This document shows positions 1 through 5,444 of a stretch of DNA of 5,444 bases, piece after piece. A program made the position numbers and the translations under genes. Below the pieces are notes generated by a model. That model ran no database searches, had not been told where the DNA came from, and saw only the letters and a program-made list of their open reading frames with translations. This stretch comes from Pseudomonadota bacterium (GTDB taxonomy: Bacteria; Pseudomonadota; Alphaproteobacteria; Rhizobiales; Devosiaceae). Location: positions 1 through 5,444 of the forward strand of contig JAEYTN010000091.1 in assembly GCA_023433985.1 (NCBI GenBank), in the 5' to 3' direction. Each line of letters begins with the position of its first letter. Within the stretch, counting starts at the first letter, position 1.

Positions 1-1
1 C

Positions 2-1000
2 GCCTGGGCCGCCCGCGAAACCAACGGCGTGCAGGCCTTCGCGCAGGTGCTGAACGAGGGCTTCCTCGACGACGACTTCCTGGCCGGCTTCACGCCCGGC
101 GCGCTCGACCCGGTGACGGTCGACGGCAAGGTCTATGGCCTCCGCAACGATCTCGCGCCGGTGCTGTTCTGGTACAACAAGACGCTGCTCGACCAGTTCG
201 GCTACGCCGCCCCGACCACCTGGGAAGAATACCAGGCGCTGGGCGACAAGCTCGCCGCCGAGCATCCGGGTTCCTTCCTCGGCGCCGTCGGCGATGCGTT
301 CGAAGGCCCGTACATCTACTACTGGAGCGGCCAGGCGCCGATCTTCCAGCTCGAGGGTGAGACGTTCAAGTCGAACACCTCCGATCCGAACGCGGTGAAG
401 GTGTCGAACCTCATCGACCACATGGTGGCCAACAAGTCGCTGACGCTCGACAGCGTGTTCGGCGCGAGCTTCGTGTCGACGGCCGCCAACCTCGTCGCCA
501 TTCCGGGCCCGGCCTGGTATGCCGGCGCGCTGTTCCAGAACCCGGGCGGCGTGAACGCCAAGGCCGGCGACTGGGTGGCCGCCCCGCCGCTGAAGTGGGC
601 CGAGGGCGATGCCGTAACCGGCAACGTCGGCGGTGGCGTCTGGTACGCTTCGAGCCATACCCAGAACCCCGAGGCGGTGAAGACCTTCCTCAAGTTCGTC
701 ACCTCCGAGCCGGGCGTGGCTGGTACGGGCGGGCTGCCGGCCTACCAGGCGGCGGCCGATGCATGGCTCGAAGGCCAGGCGTCGAGCGGCTTCTATGCCG
801 GCGACTTCAAGGGTGCGATCCAGGCCGCCGCGTCGAGCGTGTGGAATGGCTGGGGCTACCCGAACTTCTCGCCGGAAACCGCCTGGGCCAAAATCATCAC
901 GCCGGGCCTCGCTGCCGGCAAGACGATGACGGAGCTTTCTCCGGCCTGGGAGCAGGAAATGAAGAACGAGGCGCAGGTCGTCGGCTACACCGTCGAGTGA
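2..1000 (+). CDS. ABC sugar transporter, periplasmic substrate-binding protein (5'-truncated)
   Basis: Family 1 extracellular solute-binding protein (MalE/UgpB type), which would capture a sugar in the periplasm and deliver it to the permeases encoded next. The reading frame is open from base 2 to the TGA at 998-1000, giving 332 residues. Compared with the usual 410-450, roughly the first 80-110 residues, including the signal peptide, lie upstream. Typical family features are the 'VDGKVYGLRND' stretch followed by WYNK (visible residues 57-60), and PTTWEEY (71-77). Aromatics are abundant (about 13 Trp, with clusters GPAW at 169-172 and WNGWGYPNF at 281-289), consistent with sugar stacking. The protein has about 14 Lys but only 2 Arg, and just one GGG glycine codon, unlike the genes downstream. 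The C-terminus looks complete. The family and role are secure; the ligand cannot be told from the sequence. Confidence 0.93.
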   Translation, partial: AWAARETNGVQAFAQVLNEGFLDDDFLAGFTPGALDPVTVDGKVYGLRNDLAPVLFWYNKTLLDQFGYAAPTTWEEYQALGDKLAAEHPGSFLGAVGDAFEGPYIYYWSGQAPIFQLEGETFKSNTSDPNAVKVSNLIDHMVANKSLTLDSVFGASFVSTAANLVAIPGPAWYAGALFQNPGGVNAKAGDWVAAPPLKWAEGDAVTGNVGGGVWYASSHTQNPEAVKTFLKFVTSEPGVAGTGGLPAYQAAADAWLEGQASSGFYAGDFKGAIQAAASSVWNGWGYPNFSPETAWAKIITPGLAAGKTMTELSPAWEQEMKNEAQVVGYTVE

Positions 1001-1020
1001 TGCCTGCCGCATGAACGATT

Positions 1021-1047
1021 GCCGGGGGCGCGACAGGTGCCCCCGGC
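1021..1047 (+). promoter_or_regulatory. Intercistronic GC-rich stem-loop after the binding-protein gene
   Basis: GCCGGGGGC (1021-1029) and GCCCCCGGC (1039-1047) are perfect reverse complements. They form a 9-bp, almost all-GC stem with a 9-nt loop (1030-1038), starting 20 nt after the binding-protein stop codon. No T-run follows (the next bases are CTTCATAG), so a strong intrinsic terminator is unlikely. By analogy with malE-malF and similar operons, it may protect the 3' end of the binding-protein transcript or partly attenuate read-through, so that the binding protein is made in excess over the membrane subunits. The structure is seen directly; the role is inferred. Confidence 0.6.
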
Positions 1048-1081
1048 CTTCATAGACTTGCCTCAAGCGAGCCGACCGTGT

Positions 1082-1094
1082 GCGGCTCCGCCGC
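1082..1094 (+). promoter_or_regulatory. Small hairpin just upstream of the first permease ribosome-binding site
   Basis: GCGGC (1082-1086) pairs perfectly with GCCGC (1090-1094) across a TCC loop. The hairpin ends two bases before the GGAG at 1097-1100. A 5-bp stem is short and expected fairly often in GC-rich DNA, so a regulatory effect on initiation is only a possibility. Confidence 0.25.
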
Positions 1095-1096
1095 CT

Positions 1097-1100
1097 GGAG
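1097..1100 (+). promoter_or_regulatory. Ribosome-binding site deciding the GTG start of the first permease
   Basis: GGAG lies 8 nt before the GTG at 1109. The same frame extends upstream to a TTG at 1019, but that would add 30 Pro/Ala/Arg-rich residues, would run through the stem-loop, and has no Shine-Dalgarno sequence of its own. GTG 1109 is therefore preferred. Confidence 0.65.
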
Positions 1101-1108
1101 TTTGCCGA

Positions 1109-2041
1109 GTGAGCACGATCGAGCAAAGTGCTGCCCCGTCCGCGCCAACACTGGAGCGCCCCAAAAAGGGCGTCAGCGTGGAACGGGCGCAGGGGCGGAT
1201 TGGCCTTCTGTTCGCAACGCCTTACACGCTTTTCCTCATCTTCTTCGGTATCCTGCCGGCGCTCTATGCGATCTATCTCGCCTTCACCAAGAAGGGAGCG
1301 TTCGTCGGGTTCGACAACTTCCTCAAGGTGTTCAAGGACTACCGGTTCTGGCCGGCGGTCGAGCATGTCGGCATCTTCATCGTGGTGTGGCTGGTGCTGC
1401 TCGTGGTGCTGGTGGTGACGCTCGCGATCCTGGTGCACTCGATCGGGTTGCGGTGGTTTTCGGGCGCGATGCGCTTCGTCTACTACATCCCCGGTGCGCT
1501 CGCGGGGGCGTCGAGCGTGATGCTGTGGCTTTTCGTGCTCGACCCGACGGTGAGCCCGGTTTCGTGGCTGCTGCAGGCGCTGGGCATCCAGACGTTCGTG
1601 GGCGCAGTGGAAGCGAGCAAGCTGCCGATCGTGCTGGCGGTGATCGCGTTCTGGACCGGTGCGGGCGGCTGGATCGTCATCATGTACGGGGCGCTCAACA
1701 ACATCTCGAAGGACGTGATCGAGGCGGCGCGAGTGGATGGCGCGGGGCCGGTGCGGATCGCCTGGTCGATCCAGATTCCGCTGATGCGCAAGTGGATCGC
1801 CTACATGGTGATCATGAGCTTTGCCGGCGGCACGCAGCTCTTCGTCGAGCCGCGGGTGCTGGCGCAGGCTAGCCGCGGAGTGGTGGGGCAGGACTATTCG
1901 CTGAACCAGCTCGCCTTCCTCTACGCCTTCAAGCAGAACGACTTCAACGGCTCGGCGGCGATCTCGCTGGTGCTGCTCGCCGTGGCAGTCGCGCTCTCCA
2001 TCTACTTCGTCTTCAAGGGTGGCCTGTTTGAGCGCGCATAG
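1109..2041 (+). CDS. ABC sugar transporter, inner-membrane permease subunit (MalF/UgpA type)
   Basis: One of two membrane subunits forming the sugar channel; it would pair with the permease encoded immediately downstream and dock on an ATPase not seen here. From GTG 1109 the protein has 310 residues, normal for the UgpA/LacF branch. A soluble N-terminal tail (1-30) precedes a first membrane segment at about 33-59 (PYTLFLIFFGILPALY region). Further hydrophobic stretches lie near 88-110, 122-144, 172-194, 230-248 and 284-303, giving six helices. The cytoplasmic EAA loop that contacts the ATPase is canonical: EAARVDG at 205-211, then IQIP at 221-224. The gene follows the binding-protein gene after 108 nt and ends 1 nt before the next ATG, which suggests translational coupling. 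The family call is secure; the transported sugar is unknown. Confidence 0.93.
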   Translation: MSTIEQSAAPSAPTLERPKKGVSVERAQGRIGLLFATPYTLFLIFFGILPALYAIYLAFTKKGAFVGFDNFLKVFKDYRFWPAVEHVGIFIVVWLVLLVVLVVTLAILVHSIGLRWFSGAMRFVYYIPGALAGASSVMLWLFVLDPTVSPVSWLLQALGIQTFVGAVEASKLPIVLAVIAFWTGAGGWIVIMYGALNNISKDVIEAARVDGAGPVRIAWSIQIPLMRKWIAYMVIMSFAGGTQLFVEPRVLAQASRGVVGQDYSLNQLAFLYAFKQNDFNGSAAISLVLLAVAVALSIYFVFKGGLFERA

Positions 2042-2042
2042 C

Positions 2043-2942
2043 ATGGAAATCGTCGGTACGCGTTCCAAGGACCTGACGCCGGCGGCTTGGCTGGGCCGCG
2101 CCTTTGCGGTGTTGGTGCTGATCGTGTTCGCGCTGTTCTTCGTGGTGCCGCTGGCGTGGCTGCTGATCGCGCCGACCAAGACGGACCGGCAGCTGCTGCT
2201 CGAGGCGCCGTTCGCGCTCGGCGATATCGGCACGCTGCTGACGAACTGGCACAGCCTGATGACCTTCCAGGGCGGACTGATCTGGACCTGGATCGGTAAC
2301 TCGGTGTTCTACTGCGTGGCGGCGCTGATCATCACGCTCGGCATCTCGATCCCCGCCGGGTACGCGCTGGCGATGACGGATTTTCCGGGGCGGCGGCTGC
2401 TGCTGATCGTCACGCTGATCGTGATGCTGATTCCGTCGACGGCGCTGGTGCTGCCGATCTTCCTCGAACTGAGCGCGGTGCGGCTGATCGGCAACCCGCT
2501 GGCGGCGATCCTGCCGTTCTCGTTCTACCCGTTCGGCGTGTATCTCACCTACATCTACTTCTCGACCGCGGTGTCGCGCGACCTGCTGTCGGCGGCACGC
2601 ATGGATGGCGCGAACGAGTGGCAGGTGTTCACCAAGATCGCGATGCCGCTCTCGACGCCGGTGATCGCGCTGGTGGGCTTCTTCAGCTTCACCGGCAACT
2701 GGAACAACTACTTCCTGCCGTACGTGACGCTGCCGGGAAAGAAGGCCCCGATTCAGGTCGGGCTCGCGGAACTGCTCTCCAATGTGCCGGCGTTCAACCC
2801 GACCAATGCGGCCTCGACCACGATCACGCTGTCGGCGCTGGCGCTGGCGACGCTGGTCGCCATCGCGCCGGTGCTGCTGGTGTTCCTGTTCGCGCAGCGC
2901 TACCTCGTGTCCGGCATGACCGCCGGCGGCACCAAGGAGTAG
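2043..2942 (+). CDS. ABC sugar transporter, inner-membrane permease subunit (MalG/UgpE type)
   Basis: Second membrane subunit of the importer, partner of the preceding gene. From ATG 2043 it has 299 residues, slightly above the usual ~275-290. Membrane segments lie near 19-42, 80-103, 118-140, 152-173, 204-222 and 262-285. The C-terminus ends in the RYLVSGMTAGGTKE sequence typical of this subfamily, in which 'Q/R-RYLV-GMTAGAVKG'-like ends are common. The EAA loop reads SAARMDG at 183-189 with MP at 201-202, so the usual leading Glu is Ser. ATG 2043 follows the upstream TAG by one base. In-frame alternatives are TTG 2028 (with AAGGG at 2015-2019, 8 nt away) and GTG 2019; the start is therefore uncertain by up to 8 residues. 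The family call is secure; the substrate is unknown. Confidence 0.92.
   Translation: MEIVGTRSKDLTPAAWLGRAFAVLVLIVFALFFVVPLAWLLIAPTKTDRQLLLEAPFALGDIGTLLTNWHSLMTFQGGLIWTWIGNSVFYCVAALIITLGISIPAGYALAMTDFPGRRLLLIVTLIVMLIPSTALVLPIFLELSAVRLIGNPLAAILPFSFYPFGVYLTYIYFSTAVSRDLLSAARMDGANEWQVFTKIAMPLSTPVIALVGFFSFTGNWNNYFLPYVTLPGKKAPIQVGLAELLSNVPAFNPTNAASTTITLSALALATLVAIAPVLLVFLFAQRYLVSGMTAGGTKE
2934..2939 (+). promoter_or_regulatory. Ribosome-binding site deciding the GTG start of the mutarotase gene
   Basis: AAGGAG is a near-ideal Shine-Dalgarno sequence, embedded in the last codons of the upstream permease and 8 nt before GTG 2948. The alternative ATG at 2960 would be 20 nt away, too far. This supports GTG as the true start. 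Confidence 0.75.
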
Positions 2943-2947
2943 GGTCC

Positions 2948-3280
2948 GTGGCGCAGCGGATGGGCATGGTGATCGGCGTGAAGCCGGAAAAGCTGGCTGA
3001 ATACAAGCGGCTCCACGCCGAGCCGTGGCCGGAGATGGATGCCGCGCTGAGCGCAGCCAATATCCGCAACTACTCGATCTACCTGCGCGAGCCCGAAATG
3101 CTGCTGTTCGGGTACTGGGAATATGTGGGCTCGGACTACGAGGCGGACATGAAGGTGCTGGGGGAACGCTCCGTCACCAAGGAATGGCTGGCGCTGACCG
3201 ACCCGTGCCAGGCGCCGCTCAGCACCGCCGCCGTGGGCGAGTGGTGGAGCACGATGCCGGAAATCTACCATCTCGACTGA
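2948..3280 (+). CDS. rhaM: L-rhamnose mutarotase-like protein (RhaM/YiiL family)
   Basis: Small cytoplasmic enzyme of the L-rhamnose mutarotase family, which interconverts the alpha and beta anomers of L-rhamnose so that a stereospecific downstream enzyme is not starved. It has 110 residues (E. coli RhaM has 104). Family landmarks in order are EYKRLHAEPWPEM (18-30), NYSIYL (41-46), LLFGYWEY (52-59), TDPCQ (84-88), and the C-terminal GEWW (97-100) with IYHLD (106-110). From remembered knowledge of E. coli RhaM, Tyr18, catalytic His22 and Tyr41 correspond to Tyr19, His23 and Tyr42 here. The E. coli Trp76-Trp77 pair appears as Glu79-Trp80, though that part of the alignment includes an insertion and is less certain. 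The gene begins 5 nt after the permease stop. The family is confident; L-rhamnose as the actual substrate is less so, since related proteins may act on other deoxysugars. Confidence 0.88.
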   Translation: MAQRMGMVIGVKPEKLAEYKRLHAEPWPEMDAALSAANIRNYSIYLREPEMLLFGYWEYVGSDYEADMKVLGERSVTKEWLALTDPCQAPLSTAAVGEWWSTMPEIYHLD

Positions 3281-3284
3281 GGAG
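3279..3284 (+). promoter_or_regulatory. Ribosome-binding site of the DUF4432 gene
   Basis: GAGGAG overlaps the TGA of the mutarotase gene and lies 6 nt before ATG 3291. It supports that start and suggests coupling between the two genes. Confidence 0.7.
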
Positions 3285-3290
3285 ACGCTG

Positions 3291-4466
3291 ATGGTGAAGC
3301 TGAACGGGCGGAGCTACACGCGCCGCGAGATCGCCGAACGGGCGGGCATGCTGAGCCAGTTCGCCGGGGTGCGGCTGATGGAGCTTTCCGACGGGGTGGA
3401 GCGGGGCATCCGCATGCTCGAGTTCCGCACCGGTTCGGGGCTCAGGTTCACGGCGCTGGTCGACCGGGCGCTCGATATCGCGGATTGCGAGTTCAAGGGG
3501 CAGGCGATCGGGTGGAACTCGCCGGCCGGGTTCCGGCATCCGGGGCTGCATGAGTACGAGGGCGAGGGCGGGCTCGCCTGGGCGCGGTCGTTCTCGGGGC
3601 TGCTGGTGACCTGCGGGCTCGACCATATCCTGTTCATGAACGAAGTGCCCGCGGACAACTACGTCTACGCGCCCAAGCAGACGGTCAGCCACTCGCTGCA
3701 CGGGAGGGTGGGGACGATCCCCGCGAAGCTCACCGGCTATGGCGAGGAGTGGCGCGGCGACGAGTGCGTGCTGTGGGCCGAGGGCGTGGTGCAGCAATCG
3801 GCGGTGTTCGGCGAGGACCTGCACCTGATCCGGCGGATCGAGGCGGATGTCGGCGGCAACGAAATCCGCATCAGCGACCGGGTGGTGAACCACGGCTTCT
3901 ACCGGACGCCGCACATGTATTGCTACCACATCAATGTCGGGCATCCGGTGCTGGACGAGGGCTCCCGCTATCTCGCGCCGATCCGCGACGTGGTGTGGGC
4001 GGCGCACGGAGCGGCCTACCGGAAGCAGGGCGTGGGGTATCGGACGATGCCCGCGCCGCAGTTCGATTTCCACGAGCAGGTCTGGCAGCACGAGCTCGGC
4101 GCCGACGCCGGCGGCAGGCAGTACGTGGCGCTGGTCAATGACCGCGCGGGGATCGGCTTCGAGGTGGAGACGCGCAAGGAGCAGTTCCCCTGCCTCTACG
4201 AGTGGCAGAACCTGCAGGCAGGGCAGTACGCGCTCGGCATCGAGCCCTCGACCAACCATGTGCTGGGCAACAACGCGGCGCGCGAGCGGGGCGAGATGGT
4301 CTGGCTCCAGCATGGCGAGGAGAAGCGGTACGACAGCGTGTTCCGCGTGCTGGATGGTGCTGCCGACATCGCGGCGAGCGAGGCGCGGATACGGGCGATC
4401 GCAGGGCAACCGGACGAGGACTATCCGGCGCCCTCGGGCAATCACGTGAAGATCGGGGGGCGCTGA
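3291..4466 (+). CDS. DUF4432 family protein, aldose 1-epimerase-like
   Basis: 391-residue cytoplasmic protein (no signal peptide or membrane segment) resembling the DUF4432 group of the galactose-mutarotase superfamily, a beta-sandwich fold that binds sugars. Conserved-looking blocks are RFTALVDRALDI (52-63), IGWNSPAGF (73-81), LLVTCGLDH (104-112), SLHGRVGTIPAKL (135-147), the strand pair EIRISDRVVNHG (191-202), TPHMYCYHINVGHP (206-219), YEWQNL (303-308) and GIEPST (316-321). By analogy with GalM, where a His and a Glu do acid/base chemistry at the anomeric carbon, His213 and Glu318 are candidate catalytic residues. His137 and His208 are other possible ligand contacts. It starts 10 nt after the mutarotase gene and its TGA overlaps the next ATG by one base. 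The exact reaction is not established; anomer or epimer conversion of the imported sugar is the inference. Confidence 0.85.
   Translation: MVKLNGRSYTRREIAERAGMLSQFAGVRLMELSDGVERGIRMLEFRTGSGLRFTALVDRALDIADCEFKGQAIGWNSPAGFRHPGLHEYEGEGGLAWARSFSGLLVTCGLDHILFMNEVPADNYVYAPKQTVSHSLHGRVGTIPAKLTGYGEEWRGDECVLWAEGVVQQSAVFGEDLHLIRRIEADVGGNEIRISDRVVNHGFYRTPHMYCYHINVGHPVLDEGSRYLAPIRDVVWAAHGAAYRKQGVGYRTMPAPQFDFHEQVWQHELGADAGGRQYVALVNDRAGIGFEVETRKEQFPCLYEWQNLQAGQYALGIEPSTNHVLGNNAARERGEMVWLQHGEEKRYDSVFRVLDGAADIAASEARIRAIAGQPDEDYPAPSGNHVKIGGR
4455..4460 (+). promoter_or_regulatory. Ribosome-binding site of the dehydrogenase gene
   Basis: A run of six G (part of ATCGGGGGGCGCTGATGG) lies 5 nt before ATG 4466, inside the end of the DUF4432 gene. 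As a purine-rich site it is acceptable rather than ideal. Re-initiation at the overlapping TGATG may help. Confidence 0.45.
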
Positions 4467-5230
4467 TGGGCGCGGATCGTTTCGGCTCGCTCGAAGGGCG
4501 GACCATTCTCTATACCGGTGCGGCCGGTGGGCTGGGGCTCCAGACGACGGTCGAGATGCTGCGGAATGGGGCGAGGGTGGTCGCGCTCGACAACAACCCG
4601 GCCAAGGTGGCGGCGCTCGAAGCGGCCGCGACGGGACTGCCCGGGCTGACGGTGTCGATGCTCGACCTTTCCGACCTTGAGGGCCTGCGAGCCGGGCTCG
4701 AAAAGCTGTCGGGGGAGGTTGGTGGCTTCGACGTGGTCATCAACAATGCCGGGATTTACCCGTCAAAGCGGTTCGAGGATTTCACCATCGAGGAGATGCA
4801 GCTGGTGCAGCGCGTCAATGTCGATGCCGGCATCGTCTGCGTGCAGGTGGCGTTGCCGCACATGAAGCAGGCGGGGCGCGGGCGGATCATCAACATCTCG
4901 TCGGTGACGATCTCGGGCGGGTGGTCGGACCTGACGCCCTATGTGCAGTCGAAGATGGCGCTGGTGGGCCTTGCCCGGTCGTGGGCGCGCGAGTTCGGCA
5001 GGTATGGCATCACCGTCAATGCGGTGGCGCCGGGGGCGTTTCCGACCGATGCGGAGAAGATTCACCCGGACCTCGCGGCCTACGAGAAGCGCATCTACGA
5101 GCACCAGGCGCTGCAGCGGCGGGGCGCGCCGGCCGACATCGCCAACATCCTGATGTTCCTCGCCTCCGACGCCGCCTCCTTCATCACCGGCCAGACCATC
5201 CACGTGGATGGCGGCTGGGTCATGCACTGA
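4466..5230 (+). CDS. Short-chain dehydrogenase/reductase (classical SDR, likely NAD-dependent)
   Basis: 254 residues, the normal length for a classical SDR (FabG-like Rossmann fold). The nucleotide-binding motif TGAAGGLG is at 17-24. Asp42 ends the second strand and points to NAD(H) rather than NADP(H). NNAG is at 93-96, Asn118 is in VNVD, and the catalytic Ser146, Tyr159 and Lys163 show the correct Ser-13-Tyr-3-Lys spacing (YVQSK). APGAF is at about 190-194, and the C-terminal ITGQTIHVDGGW is diagnostic. The start overlaps the DUF4432 stop (TGATG), and a coenzyme-A transferase gene follows after 10 nt. In this context it may oxidise the sugar at C1 to a lactone, as L-rhamnose and L-fucose 1-dehydrogenases do, or oxidise C4 of a 2-keto-3-deoxy acid. 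SDR sequence alone does not choose between them. Confidence 0.93.
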   Translation: MGADRFGSLEGRTILYTGAAGGLGLQTTVEMLRNGARVVALDNNPAKVAALEAAATGLPGLTVSMLDLSDLEGLRAGLEKLSGEVGGFDVVINNAGIYPSKRFEDFTIEEMQLVQRVNVDAGIVCVQVALPHMKQAGRGRIINISSVTISGGWSDLTPYVQSKMALVGLARSWAREFGRYGITVNAVAPGAFPTDAEKIHPDLAAYEKRIYEHQALQRRGAPADIANILMFLASDAASFITGQTIHVDGGWVMH

Positions 5231-5240
5231 AAGTTTCGCC

Positions 5241-5444
5241 ATGGGTATTCTGACCGGCTACCGCGTTCTCGACTGTTCCATCGCCATGGCCGGGCCGTTC
5301 GCGGCGCAGCGGCTGGGCGACCTCGGCGCTGACGTCGTCAAGGTCGAGCCGGTGACGGGCGAGTGGCAGCGCCACACGGCGGCGGGCGGGGCGCGCGGCA
5401 ACAAGGTCAACGTCTCGTTCCTCTCGCTCAACCGCAACAAGCGC
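5241..5444 (+). CDS. CaiB/BaiF (class III) CoA-transferase, N-terminal fragment
   Basis: First 68 codons of a gene that continues past the window end. These enzymes move CoA between carboxylic acids, typically from succinyl-CoA or another acyl-CoA, and are usually 380-430 residues long. The visible part carries the family's N-terminal signature: GYRVLDCS at 6-13, then AGPFAAQRLGDLGADVVKVEP at 17-37 and SLNRNKR at 62-68. The catalytic Asp of the family (Asp169 in formyl-CoA transferase) lies beyond the window and cannot be checked. The ATG at 5241 is 10 nt after the SDR stop, with only a weak GAAAG at 5229-5233 as ribosome-binding site. The family is confident, the acid substrate unknown, and its presence in a sugar operon is unusual. 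Confidence 0.88.
   Translation, partial: MGILTGYRVLDCSIAMAGPFAAQRLGDLGADVVKVEPVTGEWQRHTAAGGARGNKVNVSFLSLNRNKR

Noticed and set aside
1011..1055. Possible 14-residue leader peptide starting at ATG 1011 and running through the stem-loop
   Set aside because: There is no ribosome-binding site, and the Arg-rich content follows from the GC-rich stem. Nothing suggests a sugar operon would use such attenuation.
1058..1086. TTGCCT at 1058-1063 as a -35 box for an internal promoter
   Set aside because: No AT-rich -10 element occurs about 17 nt downstream; the region is GC-rich, and other regulation cannot be shown.
2836..2852. Short GCGCTG-type tandem repetition
   Set aside because: It encodes an Ala-Leu stretch of a membrane helix (SALALATL) and is explained by protein composition.
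2618..2947. Extension of the mutarotase frame upstream of GTG 2948
   Set aside because: It overlaps the second permease out of frame and adds 110 low-complexity residues. AAGGAG at 2934-2939 marks GTG 2948 as the start.
3219..4445. 408-codon open frame on the minus strand, opposite the DUF4432 gene
   Set aside because: Its product is Arg/Pro/His-rich with no recognisable fold. It exactly shadows the clear DUF4432 gene, and long antisense frames are expected in high-GC coding DNA.
4202..4465. Extension of the SDR frame 88 codons upstream of ATG 4466
   Set aside because: These codons are an out-of-frame reading of the DUF4432 gene, giving Arg/Ala-rich sequence. The SDR fold begins just after ATG 4466 and the length of 254 is normal.
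4763..5242. 159-codon minus-strand frame opposite the SDR gene
   Set aside because: It is His/Arg/Asp-rich with no family resemblance and lies entirely under a confident SDR gene.

Overview
The window is a compact, single-strand (+) catabolic operon fragment. It shows strong G/C preference at third codon positions and ABC-importer genes of the MalEFG/UgpBAE type. Neighbouring genes are only 1-10 nt apart, apart from one 108-nt gap. This fits a high-GC alphaproteobacterium of the Hyphomicrobiales (Devosia, rhizobia and relatives). That placement is inferred from gene content and style; no rRNA or other marker gene is present.

Layout: (i) bases 2-1000, the C-terminal ~332 residues of a periplasmic sugar-binding protein whose start lies upstream; (ii) 1001-1108, the only real intergenic gap, holding a perfect 9-bp GC-rich stem-loop and a small second hairpin just before the next ribosome-binding site; (iii) 1109-2041 and 2043-2942, the two inner-membrane permease subunits; (iv) 2948-3280, an L-rhamnose mutarotase-like protein; (v) 3291-4466, a DUF4432 aldose-1-epimerase-like protein; (vi) 4466-5230, a classical short-chain dehydrogenase/reductase; (vii) 5241-5444, the first 68 codons of a class III (CaiB/BaiF) CoA-transferase that runs off the end.

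Likely joint role: a monosaccharide or small glycoside, perhaps a 6-deoxyhexose such as L-rhamnose or L-fucose, is captured in the periplasm and imported. Two mutarotase/epimerase-like proteins would interconvert its anomers, and the dehydrogenase would oxidise the sugar (or a later keto-acid intermediate). The CoA-transferase is the unexpected member. The textbook non-phosphorylative deoxysugar routes end in aldol cleavage or hydrolysis and need no CoA thioester. The substrate is not proven by anything in the window. No ATPase, regulator, dehydratase, aldolase or hydrolase is visible; they may lie outside.

No mobile elements, CRISPR arrays, tRNAs or rRNAs were seen. The most notable points are the CoA-transferase in a sugar-import operon, the mutarotase's apparent Trp-to-Glu change at a sugar-contact position, the uncharacterised DUF4432 enzyme, and the stem-loop after the binding-protein gene.
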